A stretch of 64,000 bases of DNA from Calendula officinalis. Its lineage: Eukaryota; Streptophyta; Magnoliopsida; Asterales; Asteraceae. Position numbers and translations under genes: made by a program. The DNA lies in assembly GCA_963853835.1 (NCBI GenBank), contig OY970822.1, positions 87,959,135 to 88,023,134 of the forward strand. The letters are read 5' to 3'. Positions 55,866-64,000 of the stretch are shown here, in pieces; position 1 is the first letter of the stretch; every line of letters begins with the position of its first letter. The notes below the pieces were generated by a model. That model ran no database searches. It saw nothing but the letters and a program-made list of their open reading frames with translations, and was not told the DNA's origin.

Positions 55866-56067
55866 CTTCCTCCGTCCTAATTTTATTGTCCACATATCTA
55901 TTTTGGTTTGTCCCAAAATAATTGGATACTTATAACTTTCAACCAATCAAAAAATATTTAAGTGAGAAAAAGAAAAATTAATTGACGATATAGTGTTATT
56001 AATGTATTTTTTCTTAAATTATGTAGTATATTTTTGTTTGATGGACAATAATATTGAGACGGGGGAG
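55866..56067. mobile_element. Stowaway-like MITE, family 3
   Basis: Ends CTTCCTCCGTCCTAATTTTA and TTGAGACGGGGGAG with TA on both sides. The CCAATCAAAAAATATTTAAG interior is shared with the nested copy at 13602. Confidence 0.87.
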
Positions 56068-56160
56068 TATTAATTATCTGCTACTTTGTACGTGTATTAA
56101 TCTTAATGAAAGTATGTTAGTTTTATATTTTTGTTCAATAACTTCAATCAGATTATTTTA

Positions 56161-57913
56161 ACTCATATTAAGCGAGATTATATCGTGGTATAAAAAGGCG
56201 AAAAAACAATTACTGGTTTTTAAAGTGGACTTTGAAAAAGCCTATGATACCCTTAATTGGGAATTCTTAGATTCGGTTATGGCCCAAATGGGTTTTGGGG
56301 AATAGTGGAGAAAGTGGATTCAGATGTGTTTATCTTCAGGTAGAGGGTCTGTTCTACTTAACGGATCTCCGACCTCGGAGTTTGATATTAGAAGAGGTCT
56401 TAGACAAGGCGACCCGATGACACCTTTTTTATTTATCATCGCAGTTGAAAGTATTCACGTGGCCATGGTGGAGGCAATAGAAAAATGCGTTTTTCACGGA
56501 ATTCCCCTTCCAAATGGCGGACCAACCATTTCTCACCTTCAATATGCGGATGACACAATATTTATTGGTGACTGGTCCGAGTCAAATGCTAGGAACTTAA
56601 AATGTCTTCTCACATGTTTTTACTTATCTTCGGGCCTTAAAGTTAATATGTCTAAGAGTAATATTCTTGGTATTGGTGTTCCTAGTCTTGAGGTTAGCCG
56701 GATTGCCAACCGCCTTAATTGCTCGGTTGGGACCACTCCGTTTAAATATTTAGGGTTAACTATCGGGGCCCCTATGCATCGTGTGGAGTATTGGGATATA
56801 ATTGTCAACAAATTTCAAAAGAAATTATCTTCTTGGAAAGCCTCTACATTATCATACGGGGGTAGATTGACCCTTGTAAAGTCGGTATTAGGTGCACTTG
56901 GAATTTATTTTATGTCGATTTACAAGGTTCCGGAAGGTATAATAAAAAAGCTCGAATCAATCCGTGCAAAAAAAATTTGGGGCTCCAAAAATGGTGAAAG
57001 AAAAATTAATTGGGTTAAATGGAAAAATATCCATAACCCTATTGATTCAGGTGGTTTAAATGTTCCAAGCATAAAAGCCCAAAACCTAGCTCTTTTAATT
57101 AAATGGTGGTGGAGATTGAAGAAGGAGGAAAGTTCCCTATGGAAAAACGTGATTGTCTCGCTTCATAATATTCCTCAAGATCTCATCCCATCAAGTAAAT
57201 TTCCAGGTGTGTGGAATAACATAGTTAAAGTTAGGATTTATTTGGAAAAGTTCAATATTCCAATAGATTCTTGGTTTCAAGCATCCATAATTCCCGAGTC
57301 TGGAAGATTTCGGTGGTCATGGGCTTTCGAATCAGACGGTCTCTATTCGGTCTCATCTGCTAGGTCTGCGTTTGAAGGGATTCTCGTTGGGCCTCGGCCT
57401 TCGGGGAACTTCACATGGATTAGAGCAATTCCTTCTAGAGTTAATATTTTCTTTTGGAGATTGCTTCAAAATAGGTTGCCTACATGTGTTAATCTCTTGA
57501 AAAGGGGAATAATTCTGCAATCTGCGGTTTGTTGTGCTTGCGAAAGGGAAATAGAGGTTGAAGATCACCTTTTCTGGGCCTGCCGAAAGGTTAGAGAAGT
57601 ATGGGTTGCGTTTTGTAGTTGGTGGAATATAGATATTGGAAGTATTTCGGGTCTAGATTATCTCATTCGATGGCCGGATCGGGAAAATCGCTCTAAGATT
57701 AAATCCCAACAGTTTATAACTGCCCTTGTTTCAGTGGCATGGCATATTTGGAGGTATAGAAATGATATTATCTTTAATAACAAGAGTGGTGGTTTTGATA
57801 GAATTTTTGGAGAAGCTCAAGCCCTTGCATTCTGTTGGACCAAGACAAGATCAAAATGCAAATGGAGTAGTGTAGATTGGGGGCAGTGGTGTTTAGATCC
57901 ACTTAGCTTATGA
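56161..57913 (+). pseudogene. LINE reverse transcriptase with zf-RVT domain, copy A
   Basis: The frame starts LILSEIISWYKKAKKQLLVF, then KVDFEKAYDTLNW with the first catalytic aspartate. A TAG at 56303-56305 follows MGFGE. After it the frame is open for 529 residues from the ATG at 56324: LRQGDPMTPFLF, the catalytic YADD box (HLQYADDTIF), the thumb (SSGLKVNMSKSNILG; TLSYGGRLTLVKSVL) and the C-terminal zinc region (CCACEREIEVEDHLFWAC). The endonuclease and gag-like ORF are missing through 5' truncation. One stop and no frameshift suggest a fairly recent insertion. Confidence 0.92.
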
Positions 57914-58041
57914 TCGGGTGATGCAGTGGATCTTCTGTTTTCATTGTTTTTGTTCATATTTAGTTAGCTTTGTTGTTCCGGTTTGTATGTCCTAGGTGAT
58001 TTTCACCAAACTTTAGTTACCTCTTAACCCACGGAAAATCA

Positions 58042-58998
58042 TCAATACGAGCAAAGTTTTTTTGGGGGTCAAAAAATGGTGAAAGAAAAATTAATTGGGT
58101 GAGTTGGAAAAAAATGCACGCTCCAATTAATTCCGGCGGTTTGAATATCCCTAGTATTAGAGCACAAAATCTCGCTCTCCTAACTAAGTGGTGGCGGAGA
58201 TGGAAAAAGGACGAGAACACACTTTGGAAGAATGTAATCACATCATTACATAATATTTCTGGCCAATTATCTCCATCTAGCAAATTCCCGGGCGTATGGA
58301 ACAACATCGTTAAGGTACGAGCTCATTTTAATAAACTAAATATTTCGATTGATTCTTGGTTTCAGGTATCGGTGAGTGCTGAAACAGGGCAGCTGCGATG
58401 GTCTTGGGCTCTCGACCCAGGTGGTGTTTTTTCAGTATATTCTGCTAGACGTGCAATTGAAGATACCATCTCCGGCCCGAGTAGTATTGGTGATTTTCCA
58501 TGGGTTAAGGCAGTCCCGATTAGAATTAATATATTTCATTGGAGATGTCAGCTTAAGCGTTTGCCTACTTGTTTCAATCTTCTGAAAAGAGGTATCATTT
58601 TACAATCTGCGGTATGTTGCTTTTGCGAACGAGAAATCGAGGATGAAGAGCATTTGTTTTGGCGATGCGGTAAAGTCCGCGAAGTGTGGCTTGACTTTTG
58701 CAGGTGGTGGTGTATTGAAATCGGGTCAATTTCAGGCATGGACAACCTGTTATCGTGGAGAGTGAGGGCCAACTTATCAAAGCGACATTCTAATAATTTC
58801 GTGACTGCTTTGGTTTCGGTTCTTTGGCACATTTGGAAATATAGGAATGAAATTATCTTTAATAGTAGTAGTGGAAACATTCACTCTATTTTTTTGGAAG
58901 CTCAATCACAAGCATTTTATTGGATCAAAAATAGAACAAAGGCGAATTGGAGCTGCATAGAGTGGGCTCAATGGTGCAGTAACCCGACGGAGATTTGA
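58042..58998 (+). pseudogene. LINE reverse transcriptase C-terminus, copy B
   Basis: Starting SIRAKFFWGSKNGERKINWV, it aligns along its whole length with the end of copy A (SIRAKKIWGSKNGERKINWV). It includes the zinc region CCFCEREIEDEEHLFWRC and stops at 58998. The catalytic part is absent, so it can do nothing alone. No internal stop is present from 58042 on. Confidence 0.9.
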
Positions 58999-59259
58999 AG
59001 AAAGTTGTTCTTATGCCTGAATTGGGAGATATTTAGTTGTTAGTTACCATATTTGTAAATTTTATGTAAATATTGGGGTGGGAGTATCTGGTGGTTTTTT
59101 TGTTGTACGTGTTTAGGCATAGGGGATGGTAAGATCTATGAGTACCTGTAATTTTGGTGTTAGTTTTTTTAATATAATTTTCGGGGTCGTCGGTGCGGGT
59201 GATGACAATGCCGAAGCTCGCTTCCGTCGTTCCCCTTGATTTTGCTGTTCAAAAAAAAA

Positions 59260-59620
59260 ACTTTATTGCATGTTAAAGTTAAAACCAACCACATACTTGT
59301 TACTGTGCCACTTGTTTCAAGATTAGGTTATGATTATGATTTATGAGTAGATAATTTATACAAAAAAGCGGTAAACACACGGGATCTCTAACCATACTCG
59401 ATTAGTTCAATTGTCACCCTTTGAAAATCCAATCATAAATCAAATCATTTCAGTTTCAATTCCAATTTATTTTGATTAATTCTTTTTGTCACCAACTGAG
59501 CAAACGCCATTAACAACTGACGAGATCGTTACTTCCCACCACACTCTCTCTGTACTCTTTCTTTGAGATCTATAACAATCACACACACACATAGATTCAG
59601 ATACACAAATCTTCCCGCCA
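59260..59620. other. Upstream region of the pyrophosphorylase gene
   Basis: The 360-bp gap between LINE tail and start codon should contain the promoter. A CACACACACA microsatellite lies at 59579-59590. I see no certain TATA box. Confidence 0.45.
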
Positions 59621-62600
59621 ATGATTGCAATGAGAGAACCGGCCACCGACAACAACAACAATGGCAGCAGTAATGCATCGTCATCGCCGCCACCGCCGCC
59701 ACCGCAAGCCCTGATTGAACGACTCAAAGATTATGGTCAAGAAGATACTTTTGCTTTTTGGGATCAACTCACTTCTGATCAACAAAACTTTCTCGTTCAA
59801 GAAATTGAGGTTTTTCTACTCTTTAATTGCTCGCATTTTATTGCAAATTGAATTCTCGTAGCCGTCGAAATTTGATTTTATTAATTTACGAATTTCTAAA
59901 ATTGGTAATTTTGATTCGCTCAATTTAGATCCATTTTGTGAGATTTGATAATTTTGTGACCATTATTGTAATTAGTTGAATTCTCGATTGGGTAAAATTG
60001 GGAAAATGTTGTCTTCAATGTGGCTTTTTGTTTGATAATTTTGGCAGAGTTTAGATCTTCCGAAGATTGATCGAATGATTCGGTGCTCATTTCAGTCACA
60101 CGGTTAGTGTTTTTATTCTGTTAGTGTGTGTTTTGTTCAACAACTAGTTGGCTTTCCCCGCGCGTTGCCGCGGGGAATTTTCATATAATATCGAGAATAT
60201 TGTTTTAATAATTTTTATGTTATACTGAGAAGAAGTTTTGTTAATATTTACCTCGCACGATGCCTTTTGGGATTTTTATATGATGTACAAAAATTGTATG
60301 TTGGTATTCGTACAACCATAAAATTATATTTTCAATAATTTGGGTACTATAAATAATTTGAACTGTAAAATCAAGTTGCTAAATATTATATTACTAATAT
60401 ACACATTACAATATTTAATTTATGTAATAAAATTGTTAAAGAGAGAAAAAGAAAGTAAATTGTAACTATTGAAATTTAGTTATAAGAAAAAAAGGTAAAT
60501 TATAAGTATTTATAAAATGAGCATTCAAGCTAAAAAAAATTATTAAATATTAAGCATTGTTCATTCCCCTCACATGATCTCAAAATAATTGTATTTAGTT
60601 AGTATTAATTTAAAACGTTAACAATATAATATAAAAAAATAACAACAGATACAAAAATTATTTTGTAAGATAGAAGTAAAAAAGTTCAAAGAAATGGAAA
60701 AAAAATTTAAAAAATAATGCCATATTAAAGGGAAAAAATAAGCAAAATAATGCCATATTTTTTTAAAAAAATAATGCCGCTTTAAGTTAAAAGGAAAAGA
60801 AAAGAGGCAAAAAAACGAAGGGGGCTGTGGGGATTGAACCAGCAACCCATAGGTTATAACACAGAACCTTACCAGCTTGGCTAACTTTTACATTTGTATT
60901 TTGTCCGCTTTCAGGTTATATATATTGAAACGCCAAATTTCAGAAAAGGACAAAACTCCACTGTTCATCCCATGATAAATGTTATATAGATAATGTGTGT
61001 GATTTAATGGTGTTAATTAATAATTAGTTATTTAATTGATGAATTAGGGTTACCGGCAGCTGCAATAGAACCGGTTCCAGAGGGTTCAGTCTCAACCGTT
61101 GAGGATAGAACACTTGAAGATAGAGAAAAATGGTGGAAAATGGGATTGAAAGCTATTTCAGATGGAAAATTAGCTGTATTGCTATTATCTGGTGGACAGG
61201 TAATACTAATTTTAATAATTTATAAATATAATATTGATTATGATTCACAAGAATTCTGAAAAAGAAAAAAAAAAGTTTAATTTTTTGATATGGCTTTTGT
61301 CATGAAGTTAATAGTGAGAGACATAATTAGTGTATTTAGTTAATTGTTGCACTGATTATTTTTGATAAATTTGGAAATTATATGATGTTTTGTTTAGCTT
61401 TTTATGGTTTTGGAGATGCCCACTAATGAATCCGTGGGCATAATTAAAGTTGTGGAAAAAGTTAATCATGCTTTTTAAATAGTTGATTATGTAATAAAGT
61501 TTCATTATACAGATTATGATTCTTTTATCACAAGATGCATAATTTATTTTCTTTCTTACAATTAAATTATAAATGTAGGGGACACGGCTTGGAAGTCCTG
61601 CTCCTAAAGGATGTGTTAGTAAGTATTTTTTTTAATATAATTGCATATTTTCTTATTTAATTGAATTTGTTTTTGTTAAAAATTTGATTTATAATGTCAT
61701 TTTAGATATCGGACTTCCATCAGGAAAATCACTTTTTCAACTCCAAGCTGAGCGAATTCTCTGTCTTCAAAGATTAGCAGCTCAATCCATAAATGAAGGT
61801 GATTCTTCATTATACCTTCAATAAAATTATGACTTTTATTATTTAATATTTTTTATATTTATCCCTTTTGCATGTTGTCCTGATTTTTTATTATTTTTGG
61901 TTTATACAGGTTCTGGTAATGTTGTACCAATACATTGGTACATAATGACCAGCCCGTTTACGGATAAAGCCACACGTGATTTCTTCAAAAATCACAAATA
62001 TTTTGGTCTCGATTCTGATCAGGTGTGTCATAAAAAATAATTTGTAGATATGTTTTTGGAAACATATTTGTAAAGTATTTTTTTTTGTAGGTGACATTTT
62101 TTTCACAAGGCACAATTCCTTGTGTTTCAAGGGATGGTAGATTTATCATGGAAACACCATTCCAGATGGCAAAAGCTCCTGATGGAAATGGTGGAGTTTA
62201 TTCAGGTATTTTTTTCAAATAAATTTATACACAAATCGCTAATTTTGAAATTAGTAATTTTAATAATTTAAATCTTGACTTCAAATTTCAGCATTGAAAT
62301 ACTCGAGATTATTAGAAGACATGTCATCTAGAGGAGTCAAATATTTGGATTGCTATGGAGTTGATAATGCTTTGGTGTGTATTAAAATCTTTTTCTCTAA
62401 TATTTTCTTATTTAAATATATAATTAAAAAATGGCGATAGTGAAAATCATTCTTAATTACAGGTTCGTGTTGGTGATCCTACTTTTTTGGGCTATTTCAT
62501 CGATAAAGGTGTAGCATCTGCTGCTAAAGTTGTCCGTAAGGTGAGTTTTCTTGCAAGACAAAAATATAAAAAATTTTATTAAAACAATAATGTGAAATTA

Positions 62601-63472
62601 CAGGCATACCCTCAAGAAAAAGTTGGTGTATTTGTAAGGCGAGGAAAAGGAGGTCCTGTAACTGTAGTTGAATACAGCGAATTGGATCAGTCACTAGCGA
62701 GTGAAATTAATCAGGGAACGGGTCGACTCCGATATTGTTGGAGTAATGTAAATTGTCTATTATACCCCTTTCCTTAAATTATTTATTAAATAAATAAATT
62801 AAAATAAATATTTGGCTATATTGTTAATACAGGTTTGCCTTCATATGTTCACTTTGGACTTCCTGAATCAAGTTGCAAACGGTCTTGAAAAGGACAGCAT
62901 GTCAGTATTATTATTATTTTTATTCACTTAAATTTGGATTCTTTATTTATTTACTAATTAATTTGACAGATACCACCTTGCTGAAAAGAAAATTCCTTCA
63001 ATTCATGGACAAACGATTGGATATAAGCTAGAACAATTTGTATTTGATGCATTTCCGTATGCACCTTCAACTGCACTTTTTGAGGTAATTTTATTTTTCC
63101 ATCTTTTTTTAATATAAAGGATGATTTTTTTATTTTTTTTGTAGGTATTACGTGAAGAGGAATTTGCACCTGTAAAAAATGCAAACGCGTCAAACTTTGA
63201 CACTCCAGATAGTGCGCGACTTCTTGTTCTTCGTTTGCATACACGTTGGGTGGTTGCAGCAGGCGGGTTTTTAACACATTCAGTTCCTTTATATTCAACT
63301 GGTAAAGAAAAACTTTCATTATAATCAAAATGACTAAAATACCCTTTGTTGAAAATAAGTTGTGTTTGGAACAGGTGTTGAGGTTTCACCGCTTGTTTCA
63401 TACACTGGAGAGAATCTTGAGCCAATTTGTCGTGGTAGGACGTTTCATGCACCTTGTGAAATCACATTCTAG
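59621..63472 (+). CDS. GlcNAc1pUT: UDP-N-acetylglucosamine pyrophosphorylase
   Basis: Fourteen exons keep frame: 59621-59809, 60048-60102, 61048-61199, 61579-61618, 61706-61798, 61910-62022, 62091-62205, 62292-62374, 62463-62540, 62604-62747, 62833-62900, 62970-63084, 63145-63301, 63375-63472, giving 499 residues, the usual size in plants. The enzyme makes UDP-GlcNAc from UTP and GlcNAc-1-phosphate in the cytosol, feeding N-glycans, GPI anchors and O-GlcNAc. The uridine-binding loop LLLSGGQGTRLGSPAPKGCV spans residues 126-145. Other family blocks are VPIHWYIMTSPFTDKATRDF, CVSRDGRFIMETPFQMAKAP with the substrate-binding GNGG next, and VDNALVRVGDPTFLGYFIDK. The N-terminus has N, S and P runs. 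The ATG at 59630 is an alternative start three residues on. Intron 2 (945 bp) carries a Helitron candidate. Confidence 0.95.
60144..60975 (-). mobile_element. Short Helitron candidate in intron 2 of the pyrophosphorylase gene
   Basis: Read on the minus strand, the 3' end has a GC hairpin (CCCCGCGGCAACGCGCGGGG), eight bases, then CTAG followed by T. A fitting 5' end is TCATGGGATGAACAGTGG after A at 60975. The 832-bp body is noncoding and AT-rich. The 5' limit is inferred. Confidence 0.62.
60820..60888 (-). other. tRNA-like / SINE-like sequence
   Basis: The minus strand contains TTAGCCAAGCTGGTAAGG (A-box) and GCTGGTTCAATCCCCAC (B-box) 30 bases apart. The flanks do not pair into an acceptor stem, so a working tRNA gene is unlikely; a tRNA-derived repeat is more probable. 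Confidence 0.5.
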
Positions 63473-64000
63473 TGTTTCATTTTCTATTTTTCATTTTTTT
63501 TATTTTTTATTTTTGCATTTTGAAAAGCAGGGAATTTGTACGAATATAGCATAGCACTACTGATATTGAGATTGTTTGTGAAACATTTTTTATCTGTTAA
63601 AGAATTATCCTACATTTTTTAATGGCAAATGTTAATATACTCTTAAATATCATTTATATAGACTTGAGCCTCTGAGCATAAAGGATGTAGGCCAGACCAT
63701 ACTACCAGGGGGTCTCCGAGATTCTGAAGGCCCTGTGCGAAAATACGAAAATGGCCCCCTAAATACATGATTTATATAAAATTTGAATTTTCAAATTTTT
63801 TTCTAATTAAATTATTAAGGTGCCATAAAAATTTAAGATTATATATATAAGAGATATATAAAAAATTGGGCCTTATAAAATATGGACCCTGTGCGGCTGC
63901 ACCTCCTGCACATCCTCAAAGACACCCCCATACTACTATGCCATTTGATATCTTCATTAACAAATCTATAAAACTAAAAGCAAAAATCTATAATAAAAAT
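63473..64000. other. 3' flank with degenerate repeat
   Basis: After the pyrophosphorylase 3' untranslated region, GAAGGCCCTGTGCGAAAATA (63727) and GACCCTGTGCGGCTGCACC (63886) look like ends or duplicated parts of a decayed transposon. No gene is supported. Confidence 0.4.

Larger units (their letters stand above)
56161..59259 (+). mobile_element. Two 5'-truncated LINE copies in tandem with one poly-A tail
   Basis: Copy A (56161 to about 58030) begins inside the reverse transcriptase and has no poly-A. Copy B (about 58031-59259) begins further downstream in the same protein and ends with GATGACAATGCCGAAGC ... GCTGTTC and poly-A. Both are on the plus strand. I see no target duplication around either. 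Confidence 0.88.

Noticed and set aside
59476..59727. 83-residue minus frame over the start of the pyrophosphorylase gene
   Set aside because: Antisense to exon 1; glycine run mirrors the proline run of the real protein.
60820..60888. Functional tRNA gene
   Set aside because: A and B boxes are present, but the flanks do not form an acceptor stem and no anticodon loop is convincing; kept as a tRNA-like repeat.
62954..63452. Two minus frames of 124 and 149 residues over exons 12-14 of the pyrophosphorylase gene
   Set aside because: Antisense shadows of well-conserved exons.

Overview
The window is nuclear DNA of a flowering plant. It is AT-rich, its genes are split by many short introns, and transposable elements of nearly every plant class fill the spaces between genes and several introns. 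The gene families are plant-wide or plant-specific (PLATZ factor, QRT3 polygalacturonase, UDP-sugar pyrophosphorylase). The repeat families suggest an asterid eudicot, perhaps Asteraceae; that is an impression, not a search result.

Six host genes have exon models that keep frame from start to stop: a QUARTET3-type polygalacturonase (9743-11624, +), choline-phosphate cytidylyltransferase (14321-16405, +), a small organelle-type RRM protein (16910-18135, -), a PLATZ zinc-finger factor (36693-40075, -), a WDR91-like WD40 protein (51368-54447, +) and a UDP-N-acetylglucosamine pyrophosphorylase (59621-63472, +). They do not form a pathway; they are neighbours on a chromosome. The cytidylyltransferase and RRM genes converge. 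The WDR91-like gene carries two introns with minor-spliceosome (U12) signals, one of them AT-AC.

Layout: 1-4780 holds Ty1/copia remnants on the minus strand, with one LTR joining the 3' end of one copy to the 5' end of another. 4900-9500 and 11800-14000 are dense in MITEs (Stowaway, Tourist, hAT) around the QRT3 gene. 18300-32200 is mostly decayed transposons: CACTA-like sequence, LINE fragments, nested MITEs, and a broken ABCG transporter fragment between two AT arrays. 32715-34644 is a Harbinger element with an intact transposase and a 3-bp target duplication; four MITEs in the window resemble its ends. 40200-46100 is more MITE, hAT and SINE sequence. 46561-51214 is a decayed Helitron whose 5' end is repeated in tandem about every 672 bp, with a helicase remnant and a hairpin-CTAG 3' end. 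56161-59259 holds two LINE copies in tandem, both truncated at the 5' end. A second, short Helitron candidate lies in intron 2 of the pyrophosphorylase gene.

I found no prokaryotic features, CRISPR array, rRNA or convincing functional tRNA gene. The best candidates for a second look are the U12 intron pair, the tandem-headed Helitron, and the Harbinger element with its apparent MITE dependants. All exon models come from reading splice sites and protein continuity by eye; no alignment was run.
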